Under the pieces are notes generated by a model. That model saw only the letters and a list, made by a program, of their open reading frames with translations. It was not told where the DNA came from and ran no database searches. The position numbers and the translations under genes are program-made. Positions 53,173 through 62,918 of a stretch of DNA of 64,000 bases are shown here, one piece after another. How positions within the stretch are numbered: position 1 is the first letter of the stretch; the number at the start of each line of letters is the position of its first letter. Source of the stretch: Bradyrhizobium campsiandrae (lineage in GTDB: Bacteria; Pseudomonadota; Alphaproteobacteria; Rhizobiales; Xanthobacteraceae); the NCBI RefSeq assembly GCF_014529705.1, contig NZ_JAANIH010000043.1:1-64000 (forward strand), written 5' to 3'.

Positions 53173-53226
53173 ATGGTCGACCTGGAGACCAGCCTAGATT
53201 CGTCAGCCGCGCGGAGGCGAGGCTGA
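53173..53226 (+). CDS. Possible leader peptide coupled to livH
   Basis: A 17-residue ORF (MVDLETSLDSSAARRRG) has a good ribosome-binding site (GGGGGAA, 53164-53170), and its TGA overlaps the livH ATG (TGATG). The arrangement suggests translational coupling. There is no conserved sequence to support it further, and livH also has its own GGAGG. Confidence 0.3.
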   Translation: MVDLETSLDSSAARRRG

Positions 53227-54161
53227 TGGAGGGATTTCTGCAAGCGCTGGCAGCGGGCCTGCTGATCGGTGCCGTCTACGGGCTGATGTGCGTCGGGCTC
53301 GGCCTGATCTTCGGCGTCATGCGCGTCATCAACTTCGCTCACGGCGACTTCATGATGCTCGGCATGTATACCGCCTTCTATCTCTTCACCGCCGCCGGCG
53401 TGCAGGCGGTGTTCGGCAACACGGTCGGGCCGTTCGTCGCCATCCTGCTGGCCGGGCCCGTGCTCGCGGTGTTCGGCTATTTCGTCCACCGCACGCTGAT
53501 CTCGCACGTATCGGGCACGCGCACCGCTTCGCTCGAAGGCGAAGGCCATTACGCTCAGCTGATCCTCACGCTCGGCATCGCGTTGATCCTGCAGAACGGC
53601 GGCCTGATCGTGTTCGGCTCGGTGCTGGCCTCGATCCGCACGCCGCTGTCGAGTTCAGCCTGGGAGCTCGGCCCGTTCTTCGACATGAGCATCTTCCTCA
53701 ACAAGGCCCGCAGCATCGACATGCTGGTCTCGCTGGCGATGATGATCCTGCTCTCGCTGCTGATCACGCGCACCCGGATCGGAAAGTCGCTGCGCGCCGC
53801 CGCGGACAATCCGACCGCGGCGACCTATATGGGCATCGACGTCGACCGCGCGCACCGCACCGCTTTCGCGCTCGGCTGCGGCATCACCGCGATTGCCGGC
53901 GGCCTGCTCGCCACCAACTATCCGTTCCATCCCTTCGTCGGCCTGGAATACGTCATCGTCATGTATGCCGGCGTCGTGCTCGGCGGCATGGGCAGCATCA
54001 TCGGTGCGTTCTGGGGCGGCATGACGATCGGCCTCGTGCAGCAAATGTCGACGCTGATCCTGCCGACGCAGCTGCAGAACGCGGCGATCTTCGCCGTCTT
54101 CCTCCTCATCATCTTCTTCCGTCCGCAAGGTTTCTTCGGGCGCATGGTCGAGAGGACGTGA
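53226..54161 (+). CDS. livH: Branched-chain amino acid-type ABC transporter permease (LivH)
   Basis: A 311-residue permease with about eight membrane helices, opening LAAGLLIGAVYGLMCVGLGL and carrying VINFAHGDFMMLG, a family hallmark. The coupling region is GKSLRAAADNPTAATYMGID. It belongs to the HAAT family, which in soil bacteria imports many carboxylates and aromatic acids as well as amino acids. It is the first of the transporter genes, followed 2 bases later by the fused permease-ATPase. ATG at 53226 overlaps the stop of a possible leader peptide. Confidence 0.92.
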   Translation: MEGFLQALAAGLLIGAVYGLMCVGLGLIFGVMRVINFAHGDFMMLGMYTAFYLFTAAGVQAVFGNTVGPFVAILLAGPVLAVFGYFVHRTLISHVSGTRTASLEGEGHYAQLILTLGIALILQNGGLIVFGSVLASIRTPLSSSAWELGPFFDMSIFLNKARSIDMLVSLAMMILLSLLITRTRIGKSLRAAADNPTAATYMGIDVDRAHRTAFALGCGITAIAGGLLATNYPFHPFVGLEYVIVMYAGVVLGGMGSIIGAFWGGMTIGLVQQMSTLILPTQLQNAAIFAVFLLIIFFRPQGFFGRMVERT

Positions 54162-54163
54162 CC

Positions 54164-55922
<1,759 letters not shown>

Positions 55923-55936
<14 letters not shown>

Positions 55937-56630
55937 GGGATTGAGCGCGGGCTATTCCGCAAAGCCAGTCCTGAACGACGTCTCGATCGATGTCGGCGCG
56001 GGCCAGTTTGTCGCGATCGTCGGGCCCAACGGCGCCGGCAAGACCACGTTGTTCAAGACGATCTCCGGCATCGTGAAGCCAAGCGGCGGAAAAATCACCT
56101 TTGACGGCGTCGATCTGCTCGCCGTGCCACCGCCGCAGCGTGCCCATCTCGGCATCGCCCATGTGCCCGAAGGGCGCCAGGTGTTCCCGTCATTGACGGT
56201 GATGGAGAACCTGGAGATGGGCGCGATGACGGAAAGTGGCCGGCGCGACTGGCGGACCAATATCGAGCGCATCTTCGAATGGTTGCCGGTGCTGAAGGAG
56301 CGCCGCGACCAGTTCGCGGGCACGATGTCCGGGGGGCAACAGCAGATGCTGGCGATCGGCCGCGGCCTCGCCTCCTCGCCAAAACTCCTGATGCTGGACG
56401 AACCGTCGATGGGCCTCGCCCCATCGACCGCCGACTTCATCTTCGAGCGGCTGATCGAGATCAGGCGTCAGTCCGGCCTGACCATGCTGCTGGTCGAACA
56501 GCGCGTCGCGGAAGCGCTGGAATCGGCCGACCACGGCTACGTCCTCGAGGCTGGACACGTCGTGCTCGAAGGCAACAACGACACGCTGCGCGCCGACGAT
56601 CGCGTGCGGAAGGCCTATCTCGGCATGTGA
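55923..56630 (+). CDS. livF: Branched-chain amino acid-type ABC transporter ATPase (LivF)
   Basis: A 235-residue ATPase with Walker A GPNGAGKTTLF, HVPEGRQVFPSLTVMENLEM, signature MSGGQQQMLAIGRGL, Walker B LLMLDEPSMGLAP and LLVEQRV in place of the switch His region. The VPEGR..F segment marks LivF. It is the second nucleotide-binding subunit of the importer and overlaps the fusion gene by 14 bases, so the stoichiometry is probably set by coupling. Confidence 0.95.
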
Positions 56631-56665
56631 CCAACATAAAAACAAAGACAAGGGAGAGAACACAA

Positions 56666-57901
56666 ATGAGCAGGGCATCGAAAAGGCTATCGCGCCGGAC
56701 CGTGCTATCCGGCGCCGCCGCGGTCGGCTTCGCCTGCGTGGCACGCGCGCAGGCTCCGGCCGAAGTGAAGGTCGGGCTGATCGTGCCGCTGTCGGGCATC
56801 TACACCCGTCCCGGCCAGGTGATGAAGATGGGCGCCGAGATGGGCATCGACCACATCAACGCGCAGGGCGGCATCAAGGCGCTTGGCGGTGCCAAGCTGA
56901 AACTGGTGGTGATCGACTGCGGCGACACCACCGAGAAGGCCAAGAACGCGGCGCAGCGCATGGTCGCGCAGGAGCCCGATCTCGTCGCGGCCACCGGCTC
57001 CTATCTTTCCTCGTTCACGCTCGCAGTCACCGAAGTCACCGAGCGTGCCGAATTGCCGATGCTGACGCTGTCTTATTCGGACCTGCTGACCGACCGCGGC
57101 TTCAAGTACATCTTCCAGACCGCCGCGACCGCGAGCCGTCAATCGGAGCTTGGCTTGCCGACCCTGATGAAGCTCGCCGAGAAGGCATCTGGCAAGCGGC
57201 CGAAGACGGTGGCGATGTTGATGGACAATACCGCCACCTCGGTCGCCACTGCCAAGGCGCTCAAGGAGAAGCTGTTTGCGCAGGAGGGCCTCCAGCTCGT
57301 CGTCGAGGAAGTGTGGACCCCGCCGCTGTCTGATGCGACGCCGCTGATCCAGAAGGTCCGCTCCGCCAAGCCCGACCTGCTGCTGTTCATGCCGAACGCG
57401 GTCTCGGACGCCAAGCTCGGGCTGGAGAAGATCAGCGAGTTCGGCCTCGGCCAGGGCAAGATCCCCACCGTGTCGTTCAGCATCACCATCGCCGAGCCCG
57501 ACATGCTCCAGAGCGTGAGCCCGGAGATCGTGCAGGGCATCATGACCATCGTCGCCAGCTGGGGCGCGAAAGGCCACGAACCCCTGATCGCCGAGCTCAA
57601 GGCCAAATACAAGGAGCCCTGGGCGACGCAGAACGTCATCTCGACCTATGGCGACATGTGGGTGATGAAGGAGGCGCTGGAGAAGGCCGGCAAGGCCGAC
57701 CGCAATGCGGTCGCGCAGGCGCTTCGGACGCTGGATGCCGGCGATTCCAAATACTATCCGGGCGGTCAGCTCAAATTCGACGAGAAGGGCCGCAGAGTCG
57801 GCGCCGGCGTCGTCATCGTGCAGTGGCAATCGGGCGTGCCCGTCACCGTTTATCCGCCCGAACTCGCGCAGGCAGAGCCGTTCTGGCCGAAGAAATCCTG
57901 A
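56666..57901 (+). CDS. ABC transporter substrate-binding protein, Liv type (copy 1)
   Basis: A 411-residue periplasmic receptor with a signal peptide preceded by SRRTVLSG (twin-arginine-like) and ending ARAQ. The mature domain begins EVKVGLIVPLSGIYTRPGQV, has the type I periplasmic fold (DHINAQGGIKALGGAKL) and ends VYPPELAQAEPFWPKKS. The second copy at 57936 is nearly collinear with it. It delivers the unknown substrate to the LivH/LivMG/LivF importer encoded upstream. ATG at 56666 follows AGGGAGAG. Confidence 0.92.
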   Translation: MSRASKRLSRRTVLSGAAAVGFACVARAQAPAEVKVGLIVPLSGIYTRPGQVMKMGAEMGIDHINAQGGIKALGGAKLKLVVIDCGDTTEKAKNAAQRMVAQEPDLVAATGSYLSSFTLAVTEVTERAELPMLTLSYSDLLTDRGFKYIFQTAATASRQSELGLPTLMKLAEKASGKRPKTVAMLMDNTATSVATAKALKEKLFAQEGLQLVVEEVWTPPLSDATPLIQKVRSAKPDLLLFMPNAVSDAKLGLEKISEFGLGQGKIPTVSFSITIAEPDMLQSVSPEIVQGIMTIVASWGAKGHEPLIAELKAKYKEPWATQNVISTYGDMWVMKEALEKAGKADRNAVAQALRTLDAGDSKYYPGGQLKFDEKGRRVGAGVVIVQWQSGVPVTVYPPELAQAEPFWPKKS

Positions 57902-57935
57902 CAGCGTCGCGCGAATTTCAGGGAGGAGAATTGTC

Positions 57936-59174
57936 ATGACAGCAAAAAACAAACTCACGATCTCGCGGCGAACATTGCTTGCCGGCGCCTCCGGCACGCT
58001 GATCGCATCCCGCACCGCATGGGCGCAGCAGCCTGCCGAGGTGAAGGTCGGCCTGCTGGTCCCGATCTCCGGGCTGTATGCCCGGCCGGGCACGGTGATG
58101 CGCGAAGGCGCCGAGATGGCGATCGATCACATCAACGCGCAAGGCGGCATCAAGGCGCTCGGTGGCGCCAAACTGAAGCTCGTCGTGCTCGATTCCGGCG
58201 ACACCACGGAGAAGGCCAAGAACGCCGCGCAGCGCATGGTGGCGCAGGAGACCGATCTGGTTGCCGCCAGCGGCGCGTATCTGTCCTCGTTCACGCTCGC
58301 GGTGACCGAGGTCACCGAACGCGCCAACTTGCCCGTGCTCACCCTCTCCTACTCCGACCTCATCACCGACCGCGGCTTCAAATACGTGTTCCAGACCGCG
58401 GCCACCGCGGGTTCGCAGGCAAAGCAGGCGTTGCCGCAGCTCATCAAGCTGGCGGAGACGGTCTCCGGCAAGCGGCCGAAGACGGTCGCGATCCTGACCG
58501 ACAACACCGGCGCCTCGATCGCCTCCGCGAAGGCGATGCGCGACGGCCTGCTGGCGGAGAACCAGCTGCAGCTGATCGTCGACGAGACCTTCACGCCGCC
58601 GCTGGCGGATGCGACATCGCTGGTGCAGAAGATTCGCTCGGCGAAACCCGACCTGCTGTTCTTCCTGCCGACGGTGATCTCGGACGCAAAGCTGCTGCTC
58701 GAGAAGATGAACGAGTTCGGTCTCGGTCAGGGCAAGGTGCCAACCATCTCGTTCGGCATCGCAATTGCCGAGCCGGACATGCTGCAGACCGTCAGCCCCG
58801 AACTGCTGCAAGGCGTCCTGACCTGCGTCGCCAGTTGGGGCGCCAAGGGCCACGAGGCGCTGATCGCCGAATTGAAGACCCGCTACAAGGAGCCGTGGAT
58901 GACGCAGAACGCGATCTCCACCTATGGCGACATGTGGGTGATCAAGGACGCCCTGGAGAAGGCCGGCAAGGCCGACCGCGTCGCCGTCGGCGAGGCGCTG
59001 CGCACGATGGATGGCGGGCCCTCGAAATACTACCCGCTCGGCGAGATCAAGTTCGACGAGAAGGGCCGCCGCGTCGGCGCCGGCATGACCATCGTGCAGT
59101 GGCAGTCCGGCGTGCCGGTGACGGTATTCCCGCCCGAGCTCGCACTGGCAAAACCGTTCTGGCCGAAGAGCTGA
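57936..59174 (+). CDS. ABC transporter substrate-binding protein, Liv type (copy 2)
   Basis: A 412-residue paralogue of the preceding protein, starting 35 bases after it. It has its own leader (TISRRTLLAGASGTLIASRT) and the same mature sequence layout, with long identical blocks such as DHINAQGGIKALGGAKLKLV and SAKPDL. Differences are scattered through the whole protein (MKMGAEMG against MREGAEMA; LLFMPNAV against LFFLPTVI), so ligand range may differ. Tandem duplication is the simplest origin. The ribosome-binding site is GGGAGGAG. Confidence 0.92.
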   Translation: MTAKNKLTISRRTLLAGASGTLIASRTAWAQQPAEVKVGLLVPISGLYARPGTVMREGAEMAIDHINAQGGIKALGGAKLKLVVLDSGDTTEKAKNAAQRMVAQETDLVAASGAYLSSFTLAVTEVTERANLPVLTLSYSDLITDRGFKYVFQTAATAGSQAKQALPQLIKLAETVSGKRPKTVAILTDNTGASIASAKAMRDGLLAENQLQLIVDETFTPPLADATSLVQKIRSAKPDLLFFLPTVISDAKLLLEKMNEFGLGQGKVPTISFGIAIAEPDMLQTVSPELLQGVLTCVASWGAKGHEALIAELKTRYKEPWMTQNAISTYGDMWVIKDALEKAGKADRVAVGEALRTMDGGPSKYYPLGEIKFDEKGRRVGAGMTIVQWQSGVPVTVFPPELALAKPFWPKS

Positions 59175-59204
59175 TACCCGCCCTGACAAGAATCGGAGAA
59201 CAAC

Positions 59205-59585
59205 ATGGACAAGGCGACCTACGACCGCGGTCTCGAAATCCGCAAGAGCGTGCTCGGCAACGAGTTCGTCGACAAGGCGATCGCATCGGCGGACGAGTTC
59301 AATCGCCCGATGCAGGACCTCACCACGGAGTATTGCTGGGGCTACGTCTGGGGCCGCGAGGGCCTGACACGCAAGACCCGCAGCTTCCTCAATCTGGCGA
59401 TGCTCTGCGCGCTCAATCGCCCGCACGAATTGAAGACCCATGTCCGCGGCGCGCTCGCCAATGGCGCCACCAGGGAAGAGATCCGCGAGGTCTTCATGCA
59501 GGTCGCGATCTATTGCGGCGTTCCGGCGGGCGTCGATGCGTTCCGCAATGCGAAGGAAGTCTTCGCCGATCTCGACAAGACCTAG
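59205..59585 (+). CDS. Carboxymuconolactone decarboxylase-family protein (copy 2)
   Basis: A 126-residue CMD-fold protein: EYCWGYVWGREGLTRKTRSF, NRPHELKTHVRGALANG and FMQVAIYCGVPAGVDAFR. It is about as long as copy 1 at 48816 and resembles it throughout. It follows the two binding proteins and precedes two SDR genes with short gaps, so it belongs to the same transcription unit. Activity is not certain; decarboxylation of a lactone acid, as in PcaC, is the family's known reaction. Confidence 0.86.
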   Translation: MDKATYDRGLEIRKSVLGNEFVDKAIASADEFNRPMQDLTTEYCWGYVWGREGLTRKTRSFLNLAMLCALNRPHELKTHVRGALANGATREEIREVFMQVAIYCGVPAGVDAFRNAKEVFADLDKT

Positions 59586-59600
59586 TGGAGCACGGCTGCG

Positions 59601-60371
59601 ATGAAGGGCAAATGGGCACTCGTGACCGGCGCGACGGCGGGCCTTGGCCTTGCCATCGCCGAAGGCCTGGCCGGCGCTGGCGCCAACATCATCCTTCATG
59701 ATCTCGTCGCGCCGAAGCAGGCCGCGGATGATCTCCGCGCCCGCTTCGGCGTGGAGATCATCGCGGCCGGTGTCGATCTCGCTCAGCGCGAGGCGATCGA
59801 GGCCATGATGGCCGATCTGCTCGACCGCTGCGACGCTATCGACATTCTCGTCAACAACGCCGTTGTCAGGCATTTCTGCGCGGTCGAGCAGTTCCCGCCG
59901 GAGAAGTGGGAGCAGGCGCTCGCCGTCAACCTCTCGGCGCCGTTCCATTTGATCCGCCTGGCGCTGCCGGCGATGAAGCAGCGGGGCTGGGGCCGCATCA
60001 TCAATATGGGCTCGATCTATTCCAGCCGCGCGGTCGAGGACCGCATCGACTACGTCACCACCAAGACCGCAATCCTGGGCATCACGCGTGCGGTCGCCAT
60101 CGAGACGGCCCGCAGCGGCATCACCTGCAACACGCTCTGCCCCGGCACGCTGCCGACGCCTGCGATCCTGAACAAGATCGCAGGCATTGCCGAGACCAGC
60201 GGACGTCGAATCGACGACGTGACGTTCGAATATCTCGGCGAACGCCAGCCGACGCGGCGTTTCGTCGAGATGAACGCCGTCGCCGCCATGGTCGTCTTTC
60301 TCTGTGGCTCCGCCGCAAACGACATCACCGGAGCCAGCCTGCCGATCGACGGCGGCTGGTCCGCCGCATGA
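59601..60371 (+). CDS. Short-chain dehydrogenase/reductase (SDR) 1
   Basis: A 256-residue SDR: cofactor motif TGATAGLGLAIA, NNAV structural motif and the active site SIYSSRAV with YVTTK (Tyr-x-x-x-Lys). The C-terminal LCGSAANDITGASLPIDGGW is typical of classical SDRs. It follows the CMD gene by 15 bases. The substrate is probably a hydroxy intermediate of the pathway; SDR sequences alone do not reveal it. Confidence 0.92.
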   Translation: MKGKWALVTGATAGLGLAIAEGLAGAGANIILHDLVAPKQAADDLRARFGVEIIAAGVDLAQREAIEAMMADLLDRCDAIDILVNNAVVRHFCAVEQFPPEKWEQALAVNLSAPFHLIRLALPAMKQRGWGRIINMGSIYSSRAVEDRIDYVTTKTAILGITRAVAIETARSGITCNTLCPGTLPTPAILNKIAGIAETSGRRIDDVTFEYLGERQPTRRFVEMNAVAAMVVFLCGSAANDITGASLPIDGGWSAA

Positions 60372-60395
60372 CAACATCGGAATAGGAGTGCTTCG

Positions 60396-61136
60396 ATGAC
60401 CGAGCAACAAGGCCACACCGTCGTGCTGACCGGTGCTGCCGGCGGCATGGGGCGCGCGATCACCAGGGCGCTGCTGGAGAGCGGCCGCCGCGTCGTGCTT
60501 GTCGACCGTGACGCCAAGGCGCTCCAGGAGCTGGCGGCGACGGGCGGGGACGCGGTGTTTCCGATCCAGCTCGACATCAGCGACGCAAAGGCCGTGGACC
60601 GCCTGCCTGATATCATTCCCGGCCATTTCAAGCCGGTCGATGTGCTGATCAACAACGCCGGCCACGATATCGGCGGGCGGACCCGCTTCGACATCGGCTC
60701 CGCGGACGACTGGTCCAACATCATCCAGACCAACCTGATCGGCCTGATGCGGGTCACCCGCGCCATTCTGCCCGACATGGTCCAGCGCAATTCCGGACAT
60801 GTCGTCAACATCAGCTCGATCAACGCGGTCCGGATCGTCCCCGACATGGCCGCCTACAGCACCAGCAAGGCGGGCGTGCATATGTTCACCGAGACCCTCA
60901 GGGGCGAGCTCGCGGAAACGGCGATCCGGGTCACCGAGCTCCAGCCCGGCCTGACCCGGACCAATATCATCCTGACCCGCTACCGCGGCGATACGCGGAA
61001 AGAGAAGGACTATTTCGACCAGTTCAGGATGGCGCTCGACGCGGCCGATATCGCCCGGTCGATCGTCTTCGCGCTCGACCAGCCTCCGCACGTTCAAATT
61101 GCCGAAATGATGATTCTGCCTGTAAACCGGTACTGA
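60396..61136 (+). CDS. Short-chain dehydrogenase/reductase (SDR) 2
   Basis: A 246-residue SDR: TGAAGGMGRAIT, NNAGHD, the active site SSINAVR with YSTSK and the end of the domain LDQPPHVQIAEMMILP. It differs strongly from SDR 1, so the two catalyse distinct steps or use different cofactors; the lack of GGW at the C-terminus and the EMMILPVNRY ending place it in another SDR subgroup. It lies 24 bases downstream of SDR 1. Confidence 0.92.
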   Translation: MTEQQGHTVVLTGAAGGMGRAITRALLESGRRVVLVDRDAKALQELAATGGDAVFPIQLDISDAKAVDRLPDIIPGHFKPVDVLINNAGHDIGGRTRFDIGSADDWSNIIQTNLIGLMRVTRAILPDMVQRNSGHVVNISSINAVRIVPDMAAYSTSKAGVHMFTETLRGELAETAIRVTELQPGLTRTNIILTRYRGDTRKEKDYFDQFRMALDAADIARSIVFALDQPPHVQIAEMMILPVNRY

Positions 61137-61159
61137 GTTTTCCCGAACAGGATCCGGAC

Positions 61160-61876
61160 ATGGAAAGACGTCCCGAATTGCAGTCGACACTCCGCATCGA
61201 GGACGTCCCGACCGTCCGGGCGATGGTCGCCCAAAAGCTGCGCGAGGCGATCATGTCCGGAACGCTCAAACCAGGGCAGCGGCTGGTCGAGCGCGAACTC
61301 TGCGAGATGATGGGCGTCAGCCGCCCCTCGATCCGCGAGGCGCTGCGGGCGCTGGAGGCCGACGGCCTGGTCAACACCGTCCCCCATCGCGGTCCCGTGG
61401 TTTCCACGATCAGCCTAGAGGAGGCCCGGCAGCTTTACGCGGCGCGGGCGGTGCTCGAAGGATACGCCGGCCGCGAATGCGCCCGGCTGAACGACCCCGA
61501 CGTGGCACGCCGGATCGGAGACGCGTTGACACGGCTGAAGGCTGCTGCCGCCAAGCAGGATCTGGTCGGTTGCCTCGAAGCCAAGACCGACTTCTATGCC
61601 GCGCTGATCGGCGGCTGCCGCAACGCCTTCATCGAGCGGGCGCTCAAGCCGCTCCACGACCGCATCCAGCTGTTGCGGATCACCTCGATGTCGCAGCCGA
61701 AGCGGATCAACAAGAGCCTGCGCGAGGTCACCGCGATCTGGCGCGCGATCCAGAGCGGCGATCCTGACCTCGCCGAGCGCTGCTGCGTCGACCATATCAA
61801 CGCGGCGGCCGTGGCCGCGCTCGACATGATTGAAAAATCGTCGGCGGCCAAGGAGGCGGCGCCTTCCGACGACTAG
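61160..61876 (+). CDS. GntR-family regulator with FCD effector domain
   Basis: A 238-residue regulator. The winged helix (about 15-85) has LREAIMSGTLKPGQRLVERE and MMGVSRPSIREALRALEADG; the C-terminal FCD domain (about 95-225) shows LYAARAVLEGYAGRECARLN and the metal/ligand histidine region near the end. FCD regulators usually respond to carboxylic acids of the pathway they control and repress until bound. It is encoded in the same direction as the catabolic genes, with a candidate operator at 50666-50698. It is the only regulator in this locus. Confidence 0.92.
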   Translation: MERRPELQSTLRIEDVPTVRAMVAQKLREAIMSGTLKPGQRLVERELCEMMGVSRPSIREALRALEADGLVNTVPHRGPVVSTISLEEARQLYAARAVLEGYAGRECARLNDPDVARRIGDALTRLKAAAAKQDLVGCLEAKTDFYAALIGGCRNAFIERALKPLHDRIQLLRITSMSQPKRINKSLREVTAIWRAIQSGDPDLAERCCVDHINAAAVAALDMIEKSSAAKEAAPSDD

Positions 61877-61901
61877 AAAAACTGCCGCCAGGGAGTGCTC
61901 G

Positions 61902-62876
61902 ATGAAGTCTGTTGTACGATCGCTGATCCTGTCCCTTCTGCTCTTCCCTTGCGGCCTCGCGATGGCGGACGACTATCCCTCCCGCCCGGTCACGATGATC
62001 GTGCCCTTCTCCGCCGGCGGCCCCGGCGACGTCATCGCCCGCATTCTCGGCAATGCCATGAGCGCGACGTTGAAGCAGTCCGTCGTCATCGAGAATGTCG
62101 TCGGCGCCGGCGGCACGCTCGGCACCAACCGCGTCGCCAAGGCCGCGCCGGACGGCTACACGCTGCTCCTGATGCATGTCGGCCAGGCCACCGCGCCCGC
62201 GCTCTACGCCAGGCTGCCATTCGATCCGGTCGGCGATTTCGCCATGATCGGGCTCGTGACCGACGTGCCGATGATCCTCGTCGCCCGACCGAATTTCCCG
62301 GCCAAGGACCTTGGCGAGCTCATCGCCCGCATCCGCAGTGAGGGCGACAAGATCACGTTCGGCAATGTCGGTCTCGGCTCGGCCTCGCAGCTCTGCGGCC
62401 TGATGTTCATGAGCGCCACCGACACCAAGCTCACGCCGATCTACTACAAGGGCGGGGGGCCCGCGCTGAATGACGTCATCGCGGGCCACATCGATGTCTA
62501 TTGCGATCCCGCCACCGGACCGACGCCCTATATCCAGTCCGGCACCATCAAAGGCTACGCAATCACCAGCAAGAAGCGCGTGGCGACGCTGCCAGACGTT
62601 CCAACCTCGGCCGAAGCCGGTGCTCCGGAATTCGACGTGACCACCTGGTACGGCCTCTATGCGCCGCACGGCACTCCGAAGCCGGTCATCGACCTGCTTG
62701 TCGGTGCGCTCCAGACGGCTCTCAAGGATCCCACGCTCGTCAACCGCTTCGCCGAGCTCAGCATGGCTCCTGTCGACGCCGAGCGCGCAACGCCCGAAGC
62801 GCTCGAAGCTTTTCTGAAGGCCGAGATCGGCAAATGGGGAAGGATCATCAAGGCGGCCGGCATCGAGCCGCAATAG
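61902..62876 (+). CDS. Bug/TctC-family tripartite transporter substrate-binding protein
   Basis: A 324-residue exported protein (signal peptide 1-22, AMADD) of the Bug family: YPSRPVTMIVPFSAGGPGDV, VENVVGAGG-like IENVVGAGGTLG, and the loop KAAPDGYTLLL. Bug proteins bind carboxylates; many are orphans, and no TctA or TctB gene is visible in the window. It follows the regulator by 25 bases and may sense or bind the pathway substrate. ATG at 61902 opens the signal peptide. Confidence 0.92.
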   Translation: MKSVVRSLILSLLLFPCGLAMADDYPSRPVTMIVPFSAGGPGDVIARILGNAMSATLKQSVVIENVVGAGGTLGTNRVAKAAPDGYTLLLMHVGQATAPALYARLPFDPVGDFAMIGLVTDVPMILVARPNFPAKDLGELIARIRSEGDKITFGNVGLGSASQLCGLMFMSATDTKLTPIYYKGGGPALNDVIAGHIDVYCDPATGPTPYIQSGTIKGYAITSKKRVATLPDVPTSAEAGAPEFDVTTWYGLYAPHGTPKPVIDLLVGALQTALKDPTLVNRFAELSMAPVDAERATPEALEAFLKAEIGKWGRIIKAAGIEPQ

Positions 62877-62918
62877 GTCCGTTGAGGATTCTGCATTGCT
62901 TCAGGTGCAAGAACCCGG

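Noticed and set aside
57918..61190. A 1090-codon open frame on the minus strand
   Set aside because: It lies opposite the two binding proteins, CMD and SDR genes; its translation has low-complexity Arg/Asp/Gly/Leu composition with no domain. It is a by-product of high-GC third positions in the real genes.
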